Positions 7,041 to 14,087 are shown, counted from the first letter of the stretch. The stretch is 26,050 bases of DNA from JBBDJG01 sp040880005 (GCA_040880005.1 JBBDJG010000016.1:1-26050); one strand, 5' to 3'. The notes: generated from the sequence alone by a model not told the origin. Numbers and translations are program-made.

Positions 7041-8570
7041 ATGGCGATCGACACTGAGGCCCGTATCGAGATCGAGCACTACAAGAACTACGTCGGCGGA
7101 GAATGGGTCGATGCCGGCTCCGGTGACACCTTCGACGTGATCAACCCGGCCGACGGCCGCACGATCGCCACCGTTCCGAATTGCGACCGCGACGACGCCA
7201 AGCGGGCTATCGCCGCCGCTCGCGAGGCGTTCGACTCCGGCGTGTGGTCGGAGATGGAGGCTGAAGAGCGCAAGCGCGTCCTGCTGTCGGTGGTGGAGCG
7301 CTTCGCCGAGCTCGAGGACGAGTTGGCAACGATCGAGACCATGCAGTCGGGCATGACGATCCGCGCCACGAGCACGGTCGTGATCGGATACTGCCTCCAG
7401 CACTGGGACTACTTCTCACGCGGCGCAACGCGCCCAATGCAGGAACCGGTCGAGCCCGTCACCTACCCGACCTACTCCTACAACTTCGTGCTGCGCGAGC
7501 CGATCGGTGTCTGCGCCGGCATCATCCCGTGGAACTTCCCGCTCGTGATGGCCGTTTGGAAGATCGCTCCGGCGCTCGCGATGGGCAACACGATGGTGCT
7601 CAAGCCCGCTTCCAACACGCCGCTGACAGCGCTGAAGCTGGCCGAGATGCTCGACCAGACGGAGCTGCCAAAGGGAGTCATCAACGTGATCACGGGCGGC
7701 GGCTCGACCGTGGGCGAGGAGCTGGCATCGAATCCCGACGTCGACAAGGTCGGGTTCACCGGCTCGACCGTGGTCGGGCGGCGCATCATGCAGCTTGCCT
7801 CCTCGACGATCAAGAAATGCACGCTCGAGCTGGGCGGCAAATCTCCAAACATCGTCTATGACGACGCCGACATGGACCAGGCGATCGACGGCTCGCTGTG
7901 GGCGACGTTCTTCCATCAGGGACAGGTGTGCGAGTCCGGCACTCGGCTGCTGGTGCCCGAGTCGATCCACGACCAGTTCGTCGATCGGTTGATCGAACGG
8001 GCGAAGCAGATCAGGGTCGGCGACCCGATGGACTTCGAGACCGACATGGGCCCGCTGGTATCGGCGGCGCAGCTAGAGACGGTCGAGAAGTACGTGCAGA
8101 TCGGCAAGGACGAAGGAGCGACACTTGCGCTGGGCGGAAACCGCGTCACCGGCGACGGGCTCGACGACGGCTACTACTTCGAGCCGACCATATTCACCGG
8201 CGTCGACAACTCGATGACGATCGCGCAGGAGGAGATCTTCGGCCCGGTGCTGACGGTGATTCCCTTCTCCGACGACGATGACGCGATCCGCATCGCCAAC
8301 GACACGATCTACGGGCTGGCGTCCGGGGTTTGGTCAACCGACCCGGACAGGATCATGGAAACGGCCAAGCGCCTGCGCGCCGGCACGGTGTGGATCAACG
8401 ACTTCCACCTGATCAACTGCGTGGCCCCGTTCGGCGGCTACAAGCAGTCCGGCATAGGACGGGAGATGGCTTCCTACGGGCTGAACGAGTACACAGAGGT
8501 CAAGCACGTGCACTGGGACCTCGGCACGCCCAAGGAGAGCAAGCTATTCGGCGTGCTGTTGTCGGAGTAA
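7041..8570 (+). CDS. NAD(P)-dependent aldehyde dehydrogenase
   Basis: This 509-residue enzyme has the normal length of the ALDH superfamily and should oxidise an aldehyde to a carboxylate with NAD(P). The residues expected for catalysis are present: Asn165 in PWNFP, Lys188 in LKPA, the glycine turn FTGST (239-243), general base Glu263 in LELGGKSPN, and nucleophile Cys297 in GQVCESG. EEIFGPVL (397-404) and the FGGYKQSGIGRE region near 464-475 complete the pattern. A Shine-Dalgarno AGGAGA lies just before ATG 7041. The partner SCP2 gene precedes it in the same probable operon. The substrate is unknown. A DUF779 protein, a family often encoded beside ALDH genes, lies 2.8 kb downstream rather than adjacent. 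Confidence 0.95.
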   Translation: MAIDTEARIEIEHYKNYVGGEWVDAGSGDTFDVINPADGRTIATVPNCDRDDAKRAIAAAREAFDSGVWSEMEAEERKRVLLSVVERFAELEDELATIETMQSGMTIRATSTVVIGYCLQHWDYFSRGATRPMQEPVEPVTYPTYSYNFVLREPIGVCAGIIPWNFPLVMAVWKIAPALAMGNTMVLKPASNTPLTALKLAEMLDQTELPKGVINVITGGGSTVGEELASNPDVDKVGFTGSTVVGRRIMQLASSTIKKCTLELGGKSPNIVYDDADMDQAIDGSLWATFFHQGQVCESGTRLLVPESIHDQFVDRLIERAKQIRVGDPMDFETDMGPLVSAAQLETVEKYVQIGKDEGATLALGGNRVTGDGLDDGYYFEPTIFTGVDNSMTIAQEEIFGPVLTVIPFSDDDDAIRIANDTIYGLASGVWSTDPDRIMETAKRLRAGTVWINDFHLINCVAPFGGYKQSGIGREMASYGLNEYTEVKHVHWDLGTPKESKLFGVLLSE

Positions 8571-8572
8571 CG

Positions 8573-8597
8573 GGAGCAGGGCTGCACTTCCCGCTCC
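8573..8597 (+). terminator. Weak candidate terminator after the aldehyde dehydrogenase
   Basis: Two nt after the stop codon, GGAGC-A-GGG pairs with CCC-GCTCC around an eight-base loop, giving eight pairs with one bulged A. No T-run follows, so termination is plausible but not shown. Confidence 0.3.
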
Positions 8598-8752
8598 AGA
8601 GGTGCTTCTCGATAGAGTTCTGTTGCGCGATCTGGCAGTATCTGGTACCAAAGAGTTAGTCGTCTGTGGGTCATCGCGTCCTAGTGGCGCCTTGGTCTGA
8701 ACTTGACGTCTTGGCTTTCTTCCTCGCCCCGGCTCGGTGCGGGGGAGACTCG

Positions 8753-8765
8753 TTTCGTATCGAAA
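8753..8765 (+). promoter_or_regulatory. Short inverted repeat TTTCG-TAT-CGAAA in the leader of the secreted-protein gene
   Basis: A five-bp perfect inverted repeat with a three-base centre lies 24 nt before the GTG start. It could be an operator half-site pair or a small mRNA hairpin. The 218-bp region 8571-8788 otherwise shows a possible TAGAGT -10 box at 8613-8618 and the Shine-Dalgarno, but no gene or RNA I can identify. Confidence 0.25.
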
Positions 8766-8788
8766 AGAACAAGTTCAGGAGAGTTCAA

Positions 8789-10327
8789 GTGCCAGCAGCC
8801 ATCCAGTCAATGACATCGGAAAGACAGCCCCGCCTCAAGCAGAGGCTGCTCGTGCTCGGCTTGGCCTGTGGGCTGGCCTTCGTCGCGCAGGCCGCGTTCG
8901 CTTCGATTGCCAGCGCCGAGCCCCCGTTCGGAGGTGGAGTGAAGATTCCCTGCACCGATCTTGGCGGCGGTCCCTGTAGCGTCTCGGGAACCAAGTTCCA
9001 CGACCTCGACGGCAACGGCGCGAAAGACCCCGGTGAGCCGGGGCTTGAGGGCTGGGTCTTCTGGGCCGACTACAACCGCGACGGCGTGAAGGACGACGGC
9101 GAGCACTTCGGCACCAGCAACGCGTCCGGCCACTACACGATCAGCGACATCAACTGCTTGCTTTGCGACATCCTGTTTTCGCCGGTGGACATCCTTGAGG
9201 TGCAGCAGAGCGGTTGGACGTGCACATATCCCTCGCCCTGCAAGTGGGCCCAGGTCGCGTTCAGCTACGACAACTGGGACGTAACCGGCAAGGACTTCGG
9301 CAACCGACGCGTGAAAGGCAAGATCCGTCTGGTCAAGGAAACTCACCCCGATGGCGACCCGCAGCAGTTCACCTTCACGGGCGATCTCCCCGGCACGATC
9401 GGCGACGGTGAGCAGCTGCCCACACCTCCGCCGGACTTCAAGGAGGTGGACCCTGGCCCCTACAGCGCCACCGAAGAGGTGCCCGAGGGCTGGGACCTCA
9501 CCTCGATCGAGTGCTCGGACCAGGAGGACGCGCAGGGCGCCTCGACCACCGAGGACTCGACCGCGACCTTCAACGTCCAGGCCGGCGAGGAGATCACCTG
9601 CACCTTCCTCAACACCAAGGACGGCGAGGTGATCATCGAGAAGCAGACCGTGCCCGACGGGGCCGGCGAGCAGTTCTCCTTCACCGGCGATGCTCCGATC
9701 GGCGCGTTCCTGCTTTCCGACGACCAGCAGAAGTCCCAGCCGGTCGCCCCCGGTACGTATCTGGTGAGCGAAGCCGACCCGTCCGGACTCGGCGCGCTCG
9801 GCTTCGACCTGACGGGCCTGAGTTGCGACGATGGGGCGAGCGGTCAGCCCAGCACCACCTCACTGGGGACGCGAACCGCGACGATCAACGTCGATCCCGG
9901 CGAGACCGTCAAATGCGTGTTCACAAACACGCAGAAGTCGCCGCCGGAAACGCCTCCGGAAGGCACTCCACCGTCAACAACGACAAGCGGCGGTGGCTCC
10001 CCCAGCGGTAGCGGCCAGAAGGCCGTCACGGGCACAGCCAGCTTCAGTGCCCCAACCGGATGTGCAGGCGGCAAGTTCCGCGTCAGTGTGCGAGGCACTG
10101 GGATCGCGAGGGTGATGTTCTATCTCGACGGCAAGAAGCTCAAGACGGTCAGGAAGCGCGGGTCTAGCAACCGCTTCACCATTTCGATCGACGGGCGCAA
10201 GCTTCCCGTCGGCGGGCACCGCCTGACGGCAAAGGTCAAGTTCGTTCCAGCGAGCCCGACGAAGTCGAAGACGCTCAAGCGAACCGTCCAGCGCTGCGGC
10301 GCGGCACAACCGAAGTTCACGGGGTAG
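8789..10327 (+). CDS. Secreted SdrD/SpaA-like multidomain surface protein with conserved C-terminal module
   Basis: The 512-residue protein starts at GTG 8789 with Shine-Dalgarno AGGAG (8777-8781). A signal peptide runs to about residue 43 (ASA-EPP). An SdrD B-like domain follows, with two calcium-loop-like motifs (DLDGNGAKDPGE and DYNRDGVKDDGE). Next come two related beta units. The first runs from GKIRLVKE to CTFLNT, the second from GEVIIEKQ to CVFTNT. Each has one Cys near its middle and one before the closing NT, as in prealbumin/SpaA-like folds. A Pro/Thr/Ser/Gly-rich linker (about 388-412) leads to a 98-residue module (415-512) ending in QPKFTG. There is no LPXTG motif and no C-terminal membrane helix, so anchoring is unexplained. 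An adhesin or envelope role is inferred. A truncated copy of the module lies at 6208-6411. Confidence 0.8.
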   Translation: MPAAIQSMTSERQPRLKQRLLVLGLACGLAFVAQAAFASIASAEPPFGGGVKIPCTDLGGGPCSVSGTKFHDLDGNGAKDPGEPGLEGWVFWADYNRDGVKDDGEHFGTSNASGHYTISDINCLLCDILFSPVDILEVQQSGWTCTYPSPCKWAQVAFSYDNWDVTGKDFGNRRVKGKIRLVKETHPDGDPQQFTFTGDLPGTIGDGEQLPTPPPDFKEVDPGPYSATEEVPEGWDLTSIECSDQEDAQGASTTEDSTATFNVQAGEEITCTFLNTKDGEVIIEKQTVPDGAGEQFSFTGDAPIGAFLLSDDQQKSQPVAPGTYLVSEADPSGLGALGFDLTGLSCDDGASGQPSTTSLGTRTATINVDPGETVKCVFTNTQKSPPETPPEGTPPSTTTSGGGSPSGSGQKAVTGTASFSAPTGCAGGKFRVSVRGTGIARVMFYLDGKKLKTVRKRGSSNRFTISIDGRKLPVGGHRLTAKVKFVPASPTKSKTLKRTVQRCGAAQPKFTG

Positions 10328-10348
10328 TCCGTACCACGAGAGTTGCAG

Positions 10349-10376
10349 GGCGGCGGCCCGCTTGGCCGCCGCCTTT
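10349..10376 (+). terminator. Intrinsic terminator after the secreted-protein gene
   Basis: GGCGGCGGCC (10349-10358) and GGCCGCCGCC (10364-10373) form a perfect ten-bp stem around the loop CGCTT, followed directly by TTT. It lies 21 nt after the stop codon at 10325-10327 and abuts the end of the convergent gene, separating the two transcripts. Confidence 0.8.
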
Positions 10377-11344
10377 CAGTTGGCCCGCATGCTTCGCATC
10401 TCGCGCTTCGCGATTCTTCTGAAGCGCGGAACCTTGCGTGCGTTGGCACGCCAACGCACGACTGCACCACCCGGCGGCAGCTCGAATCCGCCGACCAATC
10501 TGTGGGGCTCGATCAGCCAACCATCGTCGCCTTGCACCAAGTTACCGCGCACCTGAAAATTCGTCTGCCATCTGAACTGCGGGTCGTGTGCGTGCGCTGT
10601 CAGGCACGCCCGCCCTTCGATCAGCGGTACTCCGGTTGGTGCTTGCAGGACACGCACTACTCGCCGCTGGTGGTCAACTCTTATCGGGGCGCGGCCGGAG
10701 ATGGGAAAGCCGTCCGGCCCGACAAGAGATAGGGCCGCGGTGGGGAAGCGACTGCCGAGTTCGCTCATGCGCGCATCCCAGGTAGCGGTGGTGCGGTCCG
10801 GGCCGGTTGGGGCGACCTCGGGCTCCTCCGAGTGGTGTGAGCGCACCTCTTCGAGGTGCGAGTCGAGTAGCTGCGGCTCGTTGGTGAAGTCGCCCTCGGG
10901 CCAGACGAAGACACGCTCGGGACGCACGTGAACATACACGCGAACGAAGTACCAGTCGAAAAAGCGCTGAACGAACTCGGGTGGATACAGGTCTCGAGTC
11001 GCGGGAAGTTTTGCGACGCTCTCCTTGCGGTATCGGTCCCGATTGGCAGCAAGGTCTCGCTCGTCGACGGTCGCTATGCCCTGCACCAGCACCGCTGCCG
11101 GATGGTCGAGGCCGGATCCGGTCGGGTCGGAGAACAGCAGCGATACCTTCGGGTTGCGCTGCGCGTCGCGGGCCTTTTTCGGATATCCGAGGCCGGTGGT
11201 GATATCGATGCAGCCCTGCCGGGGATCGTGATACGGAGTGACGGGCCAGGTGATCGGCTGGCCTGTTCGATCGACCGTGGTGTACTCGGTGGTTATGAAA
11301 CGATCGAAGATGCTCTGTATGTCCGGCGGCAGCGTGCTGGTCAT
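10376..11344 (-). CDS. Tandem split-barrel (pyridoxamine 5'-phosphate oxidase-like) flavin-binding protein
   Basis: This 322-residue protein appears to contain two split-barrel halves. The first (about 15-150) has the order typical of PNPOx-like or F420/FMN-binding proteins: ITWPVTPYHD, CIDITTGLGYPKKARDAQRNPKVSLLFSD and a VQGIATV strand. The second (about 190-290) repeats the plan more loosely: FPTAALSLVGPDGFPISGR, ACLTAHAHDPQ and FQVRGNLV. Such proteins bind FMN or F420 and often reduce or sequester small molecules; the substrate is unknown. A basic tail (KVPRFRRIAKRE) follows. Its ATG has no Shine-Dalgarno but a TATACT box eight nt upstream. It is divergent from the DUF779 gene with only 25 bp between start codons. 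True PdxH activity is unlikely given the length and divergence. Confidence 0.72.
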   Translation of the reverse strand: MTSTLPPDIQSIFDRFITTEYTTVDRTGQPITWPVTPYHDPRQGCIDITTGLGYPKKARDAQRNPKVSLLFSDPTGSGLDHPAAVLVQGIATVDERDLAANRDRYRKESVAKLPATRDLYPPEFVQRFFDWYFVRVYVHVRPERVFVWPEGDFTNEPQLLDSHLEEVRSHHSEEPEVAPTGPDRTTATWDARMSELGSRFPTAALSLVGPDGFPISGRAPIRVDHQRRVVRVLQAPTGVPLIEGRACLTAHAHDPQFRWQTNFQVRGNLVQGDDGWLIEPHRLVGGFELPPGGAVVRWRANARKVPRFRRIAKREMRSMRAN

Positions 11345-11352
11345 CGGGCGCG

Positions 11353-11360
11353 AGTATATT
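11353..11360. promoter_or_regulatory. Overlapping divergent -10 boxes
   Basis: The plus strand reads TATATT at 11355-11360, nine nt before ATG 11370. The minus strand reads TATACT at 11358-11353, eight nt before ATG 11344. The two hexamers overlap by four base pairs, so one AT-rich eight-bp element could serve both genes. Each start would fall at or within a few nt of its own start codon. Confidence 0.45.
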
Positions 11361-11369
11361 CAGAGGGCG

Positions 11370-11705
11370 ATGATCGAAGCCAGGGTGGTCCTCACCGAGA
11401 CTGCGCGCGAGGTGGTCGAGCGCGTCAAGGTTCGGCGTGGAGGCGACCTGTCACTGGTGATCGGCAATGGTTGCTGCGACGGGACGGCGCCCTTCATGTT
11501 CGCCGACTACATGGCCGGCCCGACCGAGCATCTGATAGACGAGGTGGAGGGGGTGAGCGTGTTTGTCGACGAGCTGGTGGCTCGCATGGTTAGCGGGACT
11601 GAGGTCGTGATCGATGCCGAACAGGATCCCGAGCCGGACAGCTTCTCGTGCGAGTCTGAGCTTGGCTATCGGTTCAAGCTGGAGCGTTTGCCCAAGAGCG
11701 ACTGA
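11370..11705 (+). CDS. DUF779 family protein
   Basis: The 111-residue product matches the DUF779 pattern: a helical start (ETAREVVERVKVRRG), the conserved GNGCCDGTAPFMF segment with adjacent cysteines (Cys37 and Cys38), an extended central strand region (SVFVDELVARM), and an acidic segment leading to FSCESELGYRFKLERL. The biochemical function is not established. The family is commonly encoded next to aldehyde dehydrogenase genes, and the CCDG motif suggests metal or redox chemistry. I chose ATG 11370 because protein similarity begins there. The frame is open to 11238, but that part lies inside the opposite gene. The likely functional partner is the aldehyde dehydrogenase at 7041, though the two are separated by other genes. 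Confidence 0.78.
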   Translation: MIEARVVLTETAREVVERVKVRRGGDLSLVIGNGCCDGTAPFMFADYMAGPTEHLIDEVEGVSVFVDELVARMVSGTEVVIDAEQDPEPDSFSCESELGYRFKLERLPKSD

Positions 11706-11715
11706 GCCGACGTTG

Positions 11716-12378
11716 TCAGACTTCGTCGTAGCCGTCGTCACCGGGCAGAAGTACGCGGGGCTCGCCCTCGACGACCGCGACCTTGGGCAGGATCGGCTCG
11801 ACCTCTTGTGCGGCTGCGTCAGCGATCGCTTCCTGCGCGGTCGCGAATCTCGACAGCGACTCGAGCTGCTTGATGGTGGGGAACACGAGCGACAGCTCGC
11901 CTGCGGCATGCTGTTCCAGCGCGCGCGCCGGTGAAATCCACGCGACGTCCACGATTTCCTGCCCGTCGGGCTCGGGCGAACAGTGTGGCGGAGCTTCTGC
12001 CAGGTAGAAGCGGGTGTCGAATCGGATCTTGACCTCGACCGGCGTTATCCAGCGAGAGAACGCAATCAGCTGGTCCGGCCCGTCGAGCGTGATGCCCACC
12101 TCCTCGTCGAGTTCGCGTAACGCCGCAGCGCGATGAGCAGGTTCGTCGATCGCCTCACCATCCACGGCTCCGCCCGGAAACACCCAAACGCCGGCCATGA
12201 AACGCGCAGCGGGCGTGCGCTTGCCCAGTAGCAGCTCCAGCCCGTCCGAGTCGTGCTTACCGCCCGCACGCAGCAGGATCACCGACGCCGCCTGACGCGG
12301 GGTGGTAGGAGCCCCTTCGTTGAGCTGCTCGATGTGCGGGTCGTGCCCGGTGCTCGACATCGGAGAAATACGCTCCAT
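11716..12378 (-). CDS. Nudix hydrolase
   Basis: The 220-residue protein has a Nudix fold starting at about residue 28. The core REUxEExGU is intact (Arg88-Ile96, RELDEEVGI) and is preceded by VFPGGAVDGEAIDEP. The spacing between the Gly and the Arg of the box is longer than in the canonical GX5EX7REUXEEXGU, and Pro occupies the usual Glu place with Glu one residue earlier. This looser form is seen in the NUDT8/NUDT19-like, often CoA-pyrophosphatase-related, branch. It should hydrolyse a nucleoside diphosphate linked to another group with Mg2+; the substrate is not predictable. ATG 12378 has a TAACCT box eight nt upstream and no Shine-Dalgarno; Met7 is an alternative start. It is divergent from rubredoxin. 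Confidence 0.85.
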   Translation of the reverse strand: MERISPMSSTGHDPHIEQLNEGAPTTPRQAASVILLRAGGKHDSDGLELLLGKRTPAARFMAGVWVFPGGAVDGEAIDEPAHRAAALRELDEEVGITLDGPDQLIAFSRWITPVEVKIRFDTRFYLAEAPPHCSPEPDGQEIVDVAWISPARALEQHAAGELSLVFPTIKQLESLSRFATAQEAIADAAAQEVEPILPKVAVVEGEPRVLLPGDDGYDEV

Positions 12379-12386
12379 CCGTGCTG

Positions 12387-12392
12387 AGGTTA
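12387..12392 (-). promoter_or_regulatory. Candidate leaderless -10 box (TAACCT) of the Nudix gene
   Basis: On the minus strand TAACCT ends eight nt before ATG 12378, and no Shine-Dalgarno is present. It supports Met1 rather than Met7 as the start. Confidence 0.35.
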
Positions 12393-12413
12393 CGACTGGC
12401 GAAAGTGTAAAAC

Positions 12414-12419
12414 TATCGT
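12414..12419 (+). promoter_or_regulatory. Candidate leaderless -10 box (TATCGT) of rubredoxin
   Basis: TATCGT ends six nt before ATG 12426 in an AT-rich stretch (GTGTAAAACTATCGTT). There is no Shine-Dalgarno between it and the ATG, as expected for a leaderless message. Confidence 0.35.
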
Positions 12420-12425
12420 TCGACC

Positions 12426-12608
12426 ATGTCAGACACGGCGACGACCCAACTGTGGATATGCGAGTCGTGCGGCTTCATCTACGACCCCGCCGATGGCGAC
12501 CCGGACGGCGGTATTGCGCCGGGGACCACGTTCGACCAGATACCGGACGACTGGTTCTGCCCCGTCTGCGGCGCTCGCAAGAAGGACTTCATCCCCTACG
12601 AAGGATAG
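12426..12608 (+). CDS. Rubredoxin
   Basis: This 60-residue cytoplasmic electron carrier binds one iron through four cysteines: Cys12 and Cys15 in CESCGFIYDP, Cys45 and Cys48 in CPVCGARK. The family features DPxxGDPDGGIAPGT and IPDDWFCPVCG are intact. Rubredoxins pass electrons to oxygenases such as alkane hydroxylase or to peroxide-reducing enzymes, but no such partner or rubredoxin reductase is in the window. The short N-terminal extension MSDTATTQ is ordinary. Its last codons (Tyr-Glu-Gly-stop) lie within a 21-bp sequence that is directly repeated right after the gene. Confidence 0.96.
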   Translation: MSDTATTQLWICESCGFIYDPADGDPDGGIAPGTTFDQIPDDWFCPVCGARKKDFIPYEG

Positions 12609-12636
12609 GTCTGCGCCTACGAAGGATAGGTCTGCG
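12595..12636 (+). repeat. Two tandem copies of a 21-bp sequence overlapping the rubredoxin 3' end
   Basis: Positions 12595-12615 and 12616-12636 are identical. The unit starts CCTACGAAGG and ends ATAGGTCTGCG. The first copy contains the last codons and the TAG of rubredoxin. The second lies downstream and repeats that coding tail without function. A hairpin and then the assembly gap follow at once. Confidence 0.85.
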
Positions 12637-12651
12637 CCCGCCGTAGGCGGG
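12637..12651 (+). terminator. Hairpin at the contig end after rubredoxin
   Basis: CCCGCC-GTA-GGCGGG forms a perfect six-bp stem with a three-base loop at the last bases before the N run. An alternative pairing joins CGTAGGCG (12642-12649) with CGCCTACG (12614-12621) in the repeat. It may be a terminator whose T-run is lost in the gap. Confidence 0.35.
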
Positions 12652-12661
12652 NNNNNNNNNN
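12652..12661. other. Assembly gap (10 N)
   Basis: Ten N bases separate contigs 2 and 3. The left end is a tandem repeat plus hairpin; the right end shows no obvious match to it, so adjacency of the two contigs rests on scaffolding alone. Confidence 0.95.
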
Positions 12662-12686
12662 ACGCTCCAGCATGAGAGGGGGTCGA

Positions 12687-12705
12687 GGGGGACGTATAGT
12701 CCCCC
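12687..12705. terminator. Candidate bidirectional terminator between rubredoxin and bioA
   Basis: GGGGGAC (12687-12693) and GTCCCCC (12699-12705) form a perfect seven-bp stem around GTATA. It lies 34 nt beyond the bioA stop on the minus strand and after the rubredoxin end on the plus strand. No T-run follows on either strand. Confidence 0.45.
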
Positions 12706-12739
12706 CGTCATTTGGTCTTGCGCTTCGGTTGGCTCCGGA

Positions 12740-14074
12740 TTAGGCGGCTCTCGGCAGGCTCTCGCGCTCGGTCGCCGCAACGATCGAGCTGGCCGTGATG
12801 TCGACGAGCGTTTCGAGCGTCGGCTCGTCGATCGAGAGCGGCGGCATCAACACGATCACGTCACCGAGCGGGCGGACTATCGCGCCGCGTGCACGTGCCT
12901 CGAGCGTCACGCGGTGGCCCACATTGGCCGCCGGCCCGAACGGCTCGGCCCGCCGCGGGGCGGCCATCAGTTCGACGCCGCACATGAAGCCGCGCTGCCG
13001 GACCTCTGCCACGTGCGCAAGTGGCGCGATGCGCTCGTGCAGAAGCTGGTCGAGCAGCTCGATCTTCGACTGGAGCCGTTCGAGCGTACGCTCCTGCTCG
13101 AAGACGTCGAGACTCGCCAGTGCCGCCGCGCACGCCAGCGGGTTGCCGGTGTAGGTATGGCCGTGAAAGAAGCTGCGGAATTCGTCATAGCGGCCGAGGA
13201 AGCCTTGGAACACCCGCTCGGTCGTCAGGGTGGCGGCCAGGGGCAGATAGCCGCCCGTTAGACCCTTTGCCACACAAAGAAAGTCCGGAACGACATCCTC
13301 CTGCTCGCATGCGAACATCGTACCCGTGCGTCCGAACCCGGTAGCGACCTCGTCGCAGATCAGCAAGGTCCCGCATGAGTCGCACAGCTCTCGCACGCTA
13401 CGAACGTATCCGCGCGGCTGCAGTTGCATTCCCGCAGCACCCTGCACGAGCGGCTCGACGATCACCGCCGCCACGTCACTACCGCATTCGCCCAGCGTGC
13501 GCGCGAGCGCTTCGGTGTCGCCCGGCGGCACCTTGATGCTGTCGAAAAGCATCGGCCGGTACATCTCGTGGAACAGATCGATCCCGCCGACCGAAACGGA
13601 CCCGACCGTGTCGCCGTGATAGGCCTGTTCGAGGCACACGAAGCGGGTGCGTCGTCGCTCCGTCGCCTCCCCCTGCTGCCAGTATTGAAACGCCATCTTG
13701 AGCGCTACCTCGACAGAGGTCGATCCGCTGTCGGAGTAAAACACTCGTCGCAATGCCCCCGGAGCCCCGGGTCCGGCACCGGGCGCGATCTCGACCAGCC
13801 GGCGGGCGAGCTGCTCGGCGAGCGGCTGCCGCAGCCCAAGCATCGTGGTGTGCGCGACGCGGTCGAGCTGCGCGCGAACCGCCGCATCGATGGTTGGATG
13901 CCGGTGCCCGTGGACGTTGCACCAAAGCGAAGAGACGCCGTCGATGTAGCGACGGCCGTCGGCATCGACCAGCCAGACCCCCTCGCCCCGCTCGATCAGA
14001 GGTGCCTGGCTGGCATGCCATTCACGCATCTGCGTGAAGGGATGCCACACGGTGTCTCTGCCTGCAGCGGCCAT
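12740..14074 (-). CDS. bioA: Adenosylmethionine-8-amino-7-oxononanoate aminotransferase
   Basis: The 444-residue PLP enzyme converts 8-amino-7-oxononanoate (KAPA) to 7,8-diaminononanoate (DAPA) using S-adenosylmethionine as amino donor, the antepenultimate step of biotin synthesis. The BioA hallmark WHPFTQM is at 10-16. VSSLWCNVHGHRHP (47-60), YSDSGSTSVEVALK (113-126), Asp241 in CDEVATGFGRTG, and the Schiff-base Lys270 in VAKGLTGGYLPLA follow in order. The gene is last in a bioB-F-D-A run on this strand, 50 nt after bioD. It also has a TAGCAT box ten nt upstream and a 16-bp palindrome covering its start codon, so some separate expression is possible. Length is normal for the family. Confidence 0.96.
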   Translation of the reverse strand: MAAAGRDTVWHPFTQMREWHASQAPLIERGEGVWLVDADGRRYIDGVSSLWCNVHGHRHPTIDAAVRAQLDRVAHTTMLGLRQPLAEQLARRLVEIAPGAGPGAPGALRRVFYSDSGSTSVEVALKMAFQYWQQGEATERRRTRFVCLEQAYHGDTVGSVSVGGIDLFHEMYRPMLFDSIKVPPGDTEALARTLGECGSDVAAVIVEPLVQGAAGMQLQPRGYVRSVRELCDSCGTLLICDEVATGFGRTGTMFACEQEDVVPDFLCVAKGLTGGYLPLAATLTTERVFQGFLGRYDEFRSFFHGHTYTGNPLACAAALASLDVFEQERTLERLQSKIELLDQLLHERIAPLAHVAEVRQRGFMCGVELMAAPRRAEPFGPAANVGHRVTLEARARGAIVRPLGDVIVLMPPLSIDEPTLETLVDITASSIVAATERESLPRAA

Positions 14075-14087
14075 CGTCGCGACGATG
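14072..14087. promoter_or_regulatory. 16-bp perfect palindrome over the bioA start codon
   Basis: CATCGTCGCGACGATG is its own reverse complement. Its end forms the bioA ATG, and it overlaps three bases of the TAGCAT box (14085-14090). It could be an operator or a start-codon-sequestering hairpin; chance in GC-rich sequence is possible. Confidence 0.35.

Noticed and set aside
8571..8788. Riboswitch in the leader of the secreted-protein gene
   Set aside because: I could not match the conserved core of any riboswitch class I know. Only short hairpins are visible.
12595..12651. CRISPR-like or regulatory repeat array after rubredoxin
   Set aside because: There are only two directly abutting copies without spacers, and the first overlaps coding sequence. 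A tandem duplication explains it.
12677..12705. G-quadruplex in the G-rich stretch downstream of bioA
   Set aside because: Only two long G-runs are on one strand. The C-run next to them favours the seven-bp hairpin instead.
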